Assembly: GCA_900555515.1 (NCBI GenBank)
Contig: USLO01000119.1
Span: 1-5,510, forward strand
Direction of reading: 5' to 3'
Length of the DNA: 5,510 nt
DNA from: an uncultured Collinsella sp.
GTDB lineage: Bacteria > Actinomycetota > Coriobacteriia > Coriobacteriales > Coriobacteriaceae
A program made the translations under genes and the position numbers. Positions 1 through 4,775 of this stretch are shown here, piece by piece. Each line of letters opens with the position of its first letter. The stretch's first letter is position 1. The notes beneath the pieces were generated by a model that was given only the letters and a program-made list of their open reading frames with translations, made no database searches and was not told where the DNA came from.

Positions 1-218
1 GGATTGTGCTCGCCGTAGGCATCGGCAGCAGGAATGTGCACGGTCTTCTTCTCGCCCACCTGCATGTCGACAACAGCGGCGTCGAAGCCCTTGATCATCT
101 GACCGGCGCCGCAGGTGAACTCCAGCGGCTCGCCGCGATCGTAGGAGCTATCGAACTGCGTGCCGTCATCGAGCGTGCCGCGATAATGGGTCTTGACCTT
201 CTTGCCCTGGTTGGACAT
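1..218 (-). CDS. FKBP-type peptidyl-prolyl cis-trans isomerase, SlyD-like (partial, C-terminus cut off)
   Basis: Catalyses cis-trans isomerisation of Xaa-Pro bonds and is expected to act as a cytosolic folding helper. The 72 residues visible begin MSNQGKKVKTHYRGTLDDGT and follow the FKBP fold: the Y-x-G-x-L-x-DG-x-x-FDSS stretch at about residues 12-25, RGEPLEF at 28-34, the GAGQMIKGFDAAV segment (37-49) that lines the proline pocket, and the GE-K loop before a DAYGEHNP segment at 65-72. That last segment is where SlyD-type proteins lead into their inserted chaperone flap. Whether an insert-in-flap domain and a metal-binding tail follow cannot be seen, because the gene leaves the window. The ATG at 218 is set by a GGAGG four bases upstream of the ATG. 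The gene is divergent from the dipeptidase gene. Family assignment is firm; SlyD rather than a plain short FKBP is inferred. Confidence 0.9.
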   Translation of the reverse strand, partial: MSNQGKKVKTHYRGTLDDGTQFDSSYDRGEPLEFTCGAGQMIKGFDAAVVDMQVGEKKTVHIPAADAYGEHN

Positions 219-223
219 GGTAA

Positions 224-228
224 CCTCC
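224..228 (-). promoter_or_regulatory. Ribosome binding site of the FKBP isomerase gene
   Basis: On the minus strand a GGAGG core lies a few bases upstream of the ATG at 218. It fixes the start codon of the partial isomerase gene. Confidence 0.8.
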
Positions 229-329
229 GTGATAAGGGCGGCGCACAACGCGGGCCGCCGTGAACATATGGCGCTAACTATACCCTAGTCATACAATTCA
301 ATGACAGTTTGCAAAGAAACGCTGCAACC

Positions 330-334
330 GGAGG
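330..334 (+). promoter_or_regulatory. Ribosome binding site deciding the dipeptidase start
   Basis: GGAGG ends four bases before the ATG at 339. The open frame extends back to a TTG at 309, but that codon has no comparable site and would add ten residues before the conserved N-terminal FDLHCDT motif. The ATG at 339 is therefore preferred. Confidence 0.85.
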
Positions 335-338
335 AACC

Positions 339-1352
339 ATGGCATATCCCGTATTTGACCTACACTGCGACACCGCCGACCGAATCGGCTGGGCCACGCT
401 CGATCTCGACCTGCGCTTTACCGCCGGCACCGACGGTTATTTCCCCGGCGACGAAACGCATCCGCAAGATTTCGACCTCATCGAGGGTAACGCCTGTGCC
501 ATCTCGCTCGCAAAGATCGGCAACACGCCGTGGGCACAGTGCTTCGCCACGTTTGTCCCCGACGAGATTCCCACCGCCCACGCCGCGCGCTTCCAGGCGC
601 AAATCATGGCGCATATGAGCGGCCAGGCAATGCTCAACCACGACCGCATGGTCAACGTACGCAGCGCGGCAGACATTCGCCCCGCGCTCAAAGACGGCAA
701 GGTCGCCTGCATCCACACCATCGAAAACGCCACGTTCTTTGCCGAGGACCCCGCGCTGATCGAGGTGCTCAAGAGCTTGGGCGTGCTTATGTCGTCACTC
801 AGCTGGAATGCGCAGGGGCCGCTCGCGAGCGGACACGATACCCACGCCGGCCTCACCGCCGCCGGCATCGAGGCACTTACGCAGATGGAGCACGCCGGCA
901 TGGTACTCGACGTCTCCCACCTCAACGATGAGTGCTTTGACGAGGTTGTCGCCCACGCCACACGTCCCTTCGTCGCCAGCCACTCCAACTCCCGTGCGGT
1001 TTGCGGCGTCAAACGCAACCTTACCGACGACCAGTTCCGCACCATTCGCGACATGGGCGGCATCGTCGGCCTCAACTACTGCAGCGAGTTCCTTTCCAAC
1101 GACGCAACCGACAAGACAGCCGCAGACGTCACTTTCGACCAGCTGGCGGCACATATCGAGCACTGGCTCGACCTGGGCGGCGAGGACGTCATCGCGCTCG
1201 GCGGCGACTGGGACGGTGCCACGGTGCCCGCCTTCCTCTCCGATGCCAGCAAGATGCCCGAGTTCCAGAACATGCTCTCCAAGCACTTTGGCAAGACCGT
1301 GATGCAGAAGCTCTGCAGCGATAATGCCCTTGCCTTCTTTGAGCGTTATTAA
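339..1352 (+). CDS. Membrane-dipeptidase family protein (peptidase M19, renal dipeptidase type)
   Basis: A zinc dipeptidase of the amidohydrolase superfamily, expected to hydrolyse a range of dipeptides; some relatives act on mixed L/D dipeptides. The 337-residue length is normal for bacterial M19. The binuclear metal site is complete in sequence: H9 and D11 in FDLHCDT, the bridging glutamate E129 in CIHTIENATFF, H194 in LDVSHLND, and H215 in ASHSNSRAVCG. The substrate-binding arginine is R226 in VKRNLTD, and the conserved C-terminal aspartate motif is LGGDWDG (288-293, D290). No signal peptide or membrane segment is visible, so a cytosolic enzyme used in peptide scavenging is most likely, despite the family name. 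It appears to be transcribed alone, with an inverted repeat just after the stop. The exact substrate cannot be read from sequence. Confidence 0.93.
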   Translation: MAYPVFDLHCDTADRIGWATLDLDLRFTAGTDGYFPGDETHPQDFDLIEGNACAISLAKIGNTPWAQCFATFVPDEIPTAHAARFQAQIMAHMSGQAMLNHDRMVNVRSAADIRPALKDGKVACIHTIENATFFAEDPALIEVLKSLGVLMSSLSWNAQGPLASGHDTHAGLTAAGIEALTQMEHAGMVLDVSHLNDECFDEVVAHATRPFVASHSNSRAVCGVKRNLTDDQFRTIRDMGGIVGLNYCSEFLSNDATDKTAADVTFDQLAAHIEHWLDLGGEDVIALGGDWDGATVPAFLSDASKMPEFQNMLSKHFGKTVMQKLCSDNALAFFERY

Positions 1353-1367
1353 TTTCACATCCCCTGA

Positions 1368-1405
1368 GCGGGCCGGCATGCCGAACGGTCGACATGCCGG
1401 CCCGT
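1368..1405. terminator. Strong inverted repeat after the dipeptidase gene, candidate terminator or leader hairpin
   Basis: CGGGCCGGCATG at 1369-1380 is repeated inverted at 1393-1404, giving a perfect 12-bp stem plus a possible G-T pair at 1368/1405 and a 12-base loop. It begins 16 bases after the dipeptidase stop codon, the expected place for a terminator. Neither strand has the T-run of a classical intrinsic terminator, so it could be a U-tract-less terminator, an RNA-stabilising 3' hairpin, or a structure in the leader of the next gene. The alternative ATG at 1394 of the next open frame lies inside the right arm, which argues against that start. Confidence 0.6.
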
Positions 1406-1415
1406 CCCCAATCTG

Positions 1416-1420
1416 AAGGA
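1416..1420 (+). promoter_or_regulatory. Ribosome binding site supporting a TTG start
   Basis: AAGGA lies six bases upstream of TTG at 1427. The only in-frame ATG, at 1394, sits within the preceding hairpin stem and has no ribosome binding site. The TTG start also fits the usual N-terminus of the family. Confidence 0.7.
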
Positions 1421-1426
1421 TCACTT

Positions 1427-2203
1427 TTGACGCAGCAGTTTACGATTTCCGTATCCCGACCGGATGGGACGCCCATCCCCGTCGTCGTTACCAAAAAGTG
1501 CGTCAAGAACTTCAACCTACGCGTCACATCGAGCGGCGAGGTCCACGCCAGCGCACCACTTGGCGCCAGCCGCGAGCGTATCGAAGCGTTTGTGAAGCGC
1601 AACAGCGCCTGGATTATCAGCCGACTTGCCCAGCGCGAGCAACGTCAGGCGGCGGCGCGAGAGCCGCTCAGCCCCTCGTCCATCATTGCGCTTTGGGGCA
1701 AACCCATCACCGTTCAGGATGCACTCGACCACAACTTTGAGCCCCCCGCACCGCGGCCCAAGCAGGCCACCTTCGCAAGTTTTATAGGTGCCGACAAATC
1801 GAACGAACGCCCACAGGCCAAGCGGCGCGCAACCCTCGACGGCCTGACGTCCGATGAGCTCCAGACCCGCATCGACCAACTCTATGCATCCGAGGTCACC
1901 ACGGCGCTGCGCGATATGGTACGCGCGTACGAAATCGCAATGGGTGTCGCCGTTTCCCGCGTTTCCGTACGTAGCATGAAAACGCGTTGGGGCTCATGCA
2001 CGCCCAAATCCGGTGCCGTTCGCATCGCACGCGAACTTGCCGCCTATCCCATCGAGTGTCTCGGCATGGTTGTCGCCCACGAGCTCGTCCACCTGCTCGA
2101 GCCAAGCCACAATCAGCGGTTTCACGCCCTGCTCGACACGTACTGTCCCAACAATAGAGCTCTATCGCAGCGGCTCAAGCAGCCGCCCATAGAGACGTAT
2201 TAG
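1427..2203 (+). CDS. YgjP-like zinc-dependent metallopeptidase-type protein (DUF45/WLM, M48-like)
   Basis: A 258-residue member of the YgjP family (COG1451), whose members carry a zinc-peptidase HExxH motif. Their substrates are largely unknown. Numbered from the TTG start, residues 1-65 form the family's beta-rich N-terminal part, with KNFNLRVTSSGEVHASAPLG and then FVKRNSAWI. The C-terminal catalytic part contains SMKTRWGSCTPKSG (183-196, the hallmark RWGSC), HELVH at 218-222 (zinc ligands H218 and H222, catalytic E219), and EPSHNQRF with H228 as likely third ligand. Between them, at about 98-140, is a linker rich in proline, alanine and charged residues that looks poorly conserved. No signal peptide or membrane helix is seen, so it is probably cytosolic. 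It is preceded by a strong hairpin and converges on folB with only six bases between the two stop codons. Catalytic competence is inferred from the motif; the biological role is unknown. Confidence 0.88.
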   Translation: MTQQFTISVSRPDGTPIPVVVTKKCVKNFNLRVTSSGEVHASAPLGASRERIEAFVKRNSAWIISRLAQREQRQAAAREPLSPSSIIALWGKPITVQDALDHNFEPPAPRPKQATFASFIGADKSNERPQAKRRATLDGLTSDELQTRIDQLYASEVTTALRDMVRAYEIAMGVAVSRVSVRSMKTRWGSCTPKSGAVRIARELAAYPIECLGMVVAHELVHLLEPSHNQRFHALLDTYCPNNRALSQRLKQPPIETY

Positions 2204-2209
2204 AACCGG

Positions 2210-2695
2210 TTAGCGCACGCGCTCGATCTCGACGCCGCAGCTTGCCAGGGGAAGACCGACGGGAGCCCAAGGCTTATCGAGCTTAACACGCACGCCAAGC
2301 AGCAAGGGGTAACGACGCAGCAGCATCTGGGCCACACCCTCGGCTGCCGCCTCGATGAGTTTAAACGTATGCTCGCGCAGATAGCCATCGACATCGTGGC
2401 ACACCGAGCCGTAGTCAATCGAAGCGTCCAGGTTATCGTGCTCCCCCGCTGCACGCAGGTCGGCATAGAGCACCAAGGACACGATGAACTTCTGGCCCAG
2501 CGCATTCTCTTCGGGATACACGCCGTGGTTGGCAAAGACCTCGAGACCGTCGATAGTAATGCGGTCAGCATGGCGCAGATCGTCATAACTCACGTGGGGC
2601 ACCGCCGTTGCGGTGGATATTTCGCCCCTTCCACGGCGGGCGAGCTCGGCGCCTTCAGTCTTGGTTGCATTCTCGGGCAGTTTCTTGTTGCTCAT
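2210..2695 (-). CDS. folB: Dihydroneopterin aldolase FolB with an N-terminal extension
   Basis: Converts 7,8-dihydroneopterin to 6-hydroxymethyl-7,8-dihydropterin plus glycolaldehyde in folate synthesis; the known enzymes are multimers of small tunnel-fold subunits. The FolB core starts near residue 45 (DRITIDGLEVFANHGVYPEE) and carries the conserved HGVYPEEN loop (57-64) with its substrate-contacting glutamate, the DYGSV segment at 94-98, LIEAAAE (113-119), and VKLDKPWAP (137-145), whose lysine K141 matches the catalytic Lys-Pro motif. The core is about 117 residues, the normal family size. The first 44 residues are polar, low in hydrophobics and extra to the family. They are probably real, because the ATG at 2695 has a good AAGGAG site and no methionine lies between it and the core. 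It is the last gene of the minus-strand run, 43 bases after the HD gene. No folK fusion follows. Confidence 0.93.
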   Translation of the reverse strand: MSNKKLPENATKTEGAELARRGRGEISTATAVPHVSYDDLRHADRITIDGLEVFANHGVYPEENALGQKFIVSLVLYADLRAAGEHDNLDASIDYGSVCHDVDGYLREHTFKLIEAAAEGVAQMLLRRYPLLLGVRVKLDKPWAPVGLPLASCGVEIERVR

Positions 2696-2704
2696 CGCGA
2701 TCGT

Positions 2705-2710
2705 CTCCTT
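2705..2710 (-). promoter_or_regulatory. Ribosome binding site of folB
   Basis: AAGGAG on the minus strand lies nine bases upstream of the ATG at 2695. It supports translation of the long N-terminal extension of FolB. Confidence 0.75.
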
Positions 2711-2738
2711 CGTTTAGAACCCCGACCGCGCAAACTAA

Positions 2739-3320
2739 CTACACGCGAATCGACAGGTTCTTTTTATCATCGCTCCAGTTGCAAGCATTGCGCGCGGGGC
2801 ATGCAAAGCAGGCGCGCGACGCTTTGTCGGCTGCATAGAGCAGGCGCTCGAGCGGTTGGCTGTTCACGCGCAGCTTTCGATGGCCCAGAATGGCCGTCTT
2901 AATGGCTGCGGCATCGGCCGGCTCAAACGCTACGTCATCGGGCATACCGCCGAGAATCGCATCAGCGACGCGTTCGCTTGCAACATCATGGGATATACCC
3001 GATTCATACTGTTCATCTTTGCCGATATCGTGAAGAAGTGCCGTGGCGTAGATGACCTCGCGGTCAAATTCGAGCTGTTCCTCGAGATTCTTGATCCACA
3101 TAATGCGAGCGACATCCAGCAGGTGGTCAATACCGTGGCGGCAGAAGATGCGCCCCGATTCCAACTGTGCAATGCTGCCCAGGTGCCGCCGGAACAGACC
3201 GTTGGCACAGATGTAATCGATGCGAGGCATGGCACCAAAAGGCGCCAGGCCCGAAGCCATAAAACCGCGACGCGGCGTTCCCTCGTCAGTATTCGATGTA
3301 AAGTCGTTGACGACTCTCAT
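2739..3320 (-). CDS. HD-domain metal-dependent phosphohydrolase in the folate operon
   Basis: An HD-superfamily hydrolase of 193 residues; the superfamily removes phosphate from nucleotides and related compounds. The metal-binding pattern is complete: H62 (or H66) in CRHGIDHLLDVARI, H97-D98 in ALLHDIGKDEQ, H111 in SHDVASERVAD, H147 in LGHRKL, and D165 in YAADKAS. Straight after comes a cysteine cluster, C171-x2-C174-x5-C180, followed by NWSDDKKN; such a cluster could bind metal. The ATG at 3320 lies two bases after the folE stop, which suggests translational coupling, though the Shine-Dalgarno match is weak. The first 30 residues look extra to the domain, so a start at M31 (3230) is an alternative. 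Its place between folE and folB suggests it acts on dihydroneopterin triphosphate or monophosphate, for which no other phosphatase is present here. That role is inferred; the HD assignment is firm. Confidence 0.87.
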   Translation of the reverse strand: MRVVNDFTSNTDEGTPRRGFMASGLAPFGAMPRIDYICANGLFRRHLGSIAQLESGRIFCRHGIDHLLDVARIMWIKNLEEQLEFDREVIYATALLHDIGKDEQYESGISHDVASERVADAILGGMPDDVAFEPADAAAIKTAILGHRKLRVNSQPLERLLYAADKASRACFACPARNACNWSDDKKNLSIRV

Positions 3321-3322
3321 AG

Positions 3323-3880
3323 TTAGCGTCCCAGCATCCTAAAGAATCGCTCCTCGAGCGCCGGATCGGCCTCAAAGACGCCGCGACGAGCGAGCGTCAC
3401 GGTCTTGGTGCCAGGCTTTTGCACGCCGCGCATGGTCATGCACATATGCTCAGCTTCCATGAGCACAATCGCTCCCTGGGGAGCGAGATACTCCATGAGG
3501 GCATCGGCTACTTGTGCGCACAACTGCTCCTGCAGCTGCAGACGACGGGCGTAGACCTCTACCGTGCGGGCAAGCTTAGAAAGCCCTGCGACACAGCCGT
3601 TGGGGATATAGCCAATGGCAGCCTTGCCGTAAAACGGCAGCAGATGATGCTCGCACAGCGAGTAAAACGTGATGTCGCGCTCGATAACCAAATCGTTCGA
3701 AGCGACGGCAAAGGTTTTGGACAGGTGCTCCTCGGCACTCTGGTCCATACCACCGGCGATCTCACCATACATACGGGCAACGCGCGCCGGGGTCTCCAGC
3801 AGGCCCTCACGAGTTGGGTCCTCGCCTATGCCCTCAAGCAACAGCTTAATGGCGGCCTCGACTTTTTCCTGATCGACCAT
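3323..3880 (-). CDS. folE: GTP cyclohydrolase I FolE
   Basis: Converts GTP to 7,8-dihydroneopterin triphosphate plus formate, the first committed step of folate synthesis; known enzymes are cytosolic homodecamers with one zinc per subunit. The 185-residue protein starts with a helical region containing GEDPTREGLLETPARVARMY (19-38), a family signature. The zinc-site residues are present: C76 in SLCEHHLLPF with H78 and H79, and C147 in EHMCMTMRGV. Their spacing equals that of C110 and C181 in the E. coli enzyme. The QKPGTKTVT stretch (154-162) closes the active-site region. The ATG at 3880 is chosen because a GAGG site lies five bases upstream; the frame stays open to 3943, but those 21 residues are non-conserved. 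It lies 66 bases after nrdG and is coupled to the HD gene two bases downstream. Confidence 0.97.
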   Translation of the reverse strand: MVDQEKVEAAIKLLLEGIGEDPTREGLLETPARVARMYGEIAGGMDQSAEEHLSKTFAVASNDLVIERDITFYSLCEHHLLPFYGKAAIGYIPNGCVAGLSKLARTVEVYARRLQLQEQLCAQVADALMEYLAPQGAIVLMEAEHMCMTMRGVQKPGTKTVTLARRGVFEADPALEERFFRMLGR

Positions 3881-3914
3881 CTGGGCCTCACTTTTCCGAT
3901 TTTGCGTTCGCGCT

Positions 3915-3945
3915 ATGGTACCACGCCCTTTGGCATCGGCCACAA
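3915..3945 (-). promoter_or_regulatory. Weak candidate promoter for folE
   Basis: In the 66-base nrdG-folE gap the minus strand has TTGTGG (3945-3940) and an extended TGG-TACCAT (-10 at 3920-3915) with a 19-base spacer. It could give folE its own transcript besides readthrough from nrdG. The spacing is long and the match modest, so this is only a candidate. Confidence 0.25.
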
Positions 3946-3946
3946 G

Positions 3947-4528
3947 CTACATAGTATGGGTCGAATAGACCGGATCGTCCCGCCAAAGCTCCACGGCGTC
4001 GCAAAGCGCAACGTTCTCACGTGCAGCACGAGCGCGCGTGGCGTTCATGTCGATCACGCGCTGATTGCTCGAGCCCCTAAAGCGCAATGAGATATCGTAC
4101 AGATCCTGAACAAACGGGCCGTCCACCAACATGTCGAGGCAGGCCAGGATACGGTCCGTCACCTCGGTATGATGACGGCCACCCGGCATAAGCTCCTCGA
4201 GCACGTCGCCGGTAAAGCACCAAATGGTCTTGCCCGACCCCTCGGGATAGGCCGCACGCACGCGTTCGATAAAGTCAACAAGTCCCGCCTGATTCTCGGG
4301 CTCCATAGGCTCGCCGCCCAGAATCGTCAGGCCATCGATAAAGGGATGGTCGAGACTCTCGATAATCTTGTCCTCGACGGCACGATCGAACGGCTCGCCC
4401 GCAGCAAAGTCCCACGCGACAGAGTTAAAGCAGTTCTTGCACCCACGACGGCACCCACTCACAAACAGAGAAGTACGAACGCCTTCCCCATCAGCAATGT
4501 CGAAATACTTAATGTTCGCGTAATTCAT
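3947..4528 (-). CDS. nrdG: Anaerobic ribonucleotide reductase activating protein NrdG (radical SAM)
   Basis: A radical S-adenosylmethionine enzyme that generates the glycyl radical on NrdD, switching on anaerobic deoxyribonucleotide synthesis in the cytosol. The protein has 193 residues. It starts MNYANIKYFDIADGEGVRTS, typical of NrdG, followed by the [4Fe-4S] cluster motif CRRGCKNC (C26, C30, C33), GGEP at 71-74 for S-adenosylmethionine binding, DGPFV (136-140) and RFRGSSNQRVID (149-160), a C-terminal NrdG signature. The frame is open upstream to 4684, but the ATG at 4528 is preferred from the family N-terminus and a GGGAG site eight bases upstream. It is separated from nrdD by an unusually long, structured 426-base spacer. 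Assignment is very secure. Confidence 0.96.
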   Translation of the reverse strand: MNYANIKYFDIADGEGVRTSLFVSGCRRGCKNCFNSVAWDFAAGEPFDRAVEDKIIESLDHPFIDGLTILGGEPMEPENQAGLVDFIERVRAAYPEGSGKTIWCFTGDVLEELMPGGRHHTEVTDRILACLDMLVDGPFVQDLYDISLRFRGSSNQRVIDMNATRARAARENVALCDAVELWRDDPVYSTHTM

Positions 4529-4536
4529 AGGTAACT

Positions 4537-4541
4537 CTCCC
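4537..4541 (-). promoter_or_regulatory. Ribosome binding site of nrdG, touching a palindrome
   Basis: GGGAG on the minus strand ends eight bases before the nrdG ATG at 4528. It is part of a perfect 10-base palindrome, CTCCCGGGAG (4537-4546), that runs into the arm of the hairpin at 4544-4627. Folding of that hairpin could affect ribosome access, which is inference. Confidence 0.65.
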
Positions 4542-4543
4542 GG

Positions 4544-4627
4544 GAGGCCGGGACATATCATCCCGTCCTCAAACATTCTCGGCCTTCGGCCTGCGAAACT
4601 GCGGGCGGGACGATATGTCCCGGCCTC
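4544..4627. repeat. Nested quasi-palindrome immediately upstream of nrdG
   Basis: Outer arms 4544-4568 and 4603-4627 are 25 bases each and complementary at 23 positions; the two exceptions (4560/4611 and 4566/4605) are transitions that allow G-T pairing on one strand or the other. Inside the 34-base loop is a second perfect hairpin, GGCC-TTC-GGCC (4581-4591). On the nrdG transcript it would lie in the 5' leader, ending about 16 bases before the start codon. It has no T-run, so it does not look like a standard terminator. It may be a regulatory leader, an RNA processing site or a small dispersed repeat. Confidence 0.75.
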
Positions 4628-4653
4628 ATGCAAAGGGTAACTCAATGAACGAA

Positions 4654-4659
4654 GCGAAC
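4654..4659 (-). promoter_or_regulatory. Possible -10 element for an nrdG promoter
   Basis: TATACT on the minus strand lies about 130 bases upstream of the nrdG start. No good -35 is found 16-18 bases further upstream, so this is a weak candidate. A promoter here would explain a separate nrdG-fol transcript. Confidence 0.2.
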
Positions 4660-4692
4660 ATCGAGTATAGGGTTCGAGGTCCAATAAAAACC

Positions 4693-4741
4693 TTGTTGCA
4701 ACTCAACCGCCATCGCAAGCAAAGCGTTGTTGCAAGTCAAC
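4693..4741. repeat. Pair of 15-base direct repeats in the nrdD-nrdG spacer
   Basis: TTGTTGCAACTCAAC (4693-4707) and TTGTTGCAAGTCAAC (4727-4741) differ at one base and are 34 bases apart start to start, close to three helical turns. Each contains TTGCAA, a 6-base palindrome. Two copies in phase on the helix would suit a dimeric regulator, but I do not recognise the motif; it does not match the NrdR box as I know it. Function is unknown. Confidence 0.5.
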
Positions 4742-4775
4742 TCATTTCCGCTAAGAACTTCGAGGAGTGAGCAGG

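Larger units (their letters stand above)
219..338. promoter_or_regulatory. Divergent promoter region between the isomerase and dipeptidase genes
   Basis: This 120-base gap between two diverging genes must serve both. For the dipeptidase (plus) the best -10 candidate is TACAAT at 292-297, about 40 bases before the ATG, but no convincing -35 lies at the normal distance. For the isomerase (minus) a TATAGT reads at 282-277, with a poor -35 (CTGTCA) at 307-302 and a long 19-base spacer. If both are right, the promoters overlap back to back. A weak GC-rich inverted repeat (GGCGG/CCGCC with bulges, about 238-260) would fall in the isomerase leader. These assignments rest on hexamer matching alone. 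Confidence 0.4.
4530..4643. repeat. 8-base direct repeat bracketing the nrdG-proximal palindrome
   Basis: GGTAACTC occurs at 4530-4537 and again at 4636-4643, one copy on each side of the palindrome at 4544-4627. The arms stop 6 and 8 bases short of the repeats. The pattern resembles a target-site duplication around a small non-autonomous element. It could also be chance, as the arms are not flush with the repeats. Confidence 0.45.

Noticed and set aside
309..338. TTG at 309 as dipeptidase start
   Set aside because: The ATG at 339 has a GGAGG site at the right distance and matches the family N-terminus.
795..1424. Long minus-strand open frame of about 209 codons opposite the dipeptidase gene, and another at 437-1075
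   Set aside because: The plus strand encodes a complete M19 enzyme with all metal ligands. The antisense frames stay open because of G+C-rich codons and show no recognisable family.
2170..2186. GCGGCT-CAAGC-AGCCGC hairpin as a terminator for the YgjP-like gene
   Set aside because: It lies inside the coding region before the stop codon and has no T-run, so it is not listed as a feature.
3419..4090. Plus-strand open frame of 223 codons opposite folE and nrdG
   Set aside because: It is antisense to two well-identified genes, crosses their boundary, and shows no domain.
4529..4684. Upstream extension of nrdG to a TTG at 4684
   Set aside because: The extra residues are translated palindrome with no similarity to NrdG, whereas the ATG at 4528 has a ribosome binding site and the standard NrdG N-terminus.
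4651..4685. tRNA T-arm-like string GGTTCGAGGTCC
   Set aside because: The flanking bases do not form a T-stem and no acceptor, D or anticodon arm is present.
4693..4741. CRISPR-like repeat-spacer pattern
   Set aside because: There are only two copies of a 15-base unit 34 bases apart, with no further units and no cas genes.
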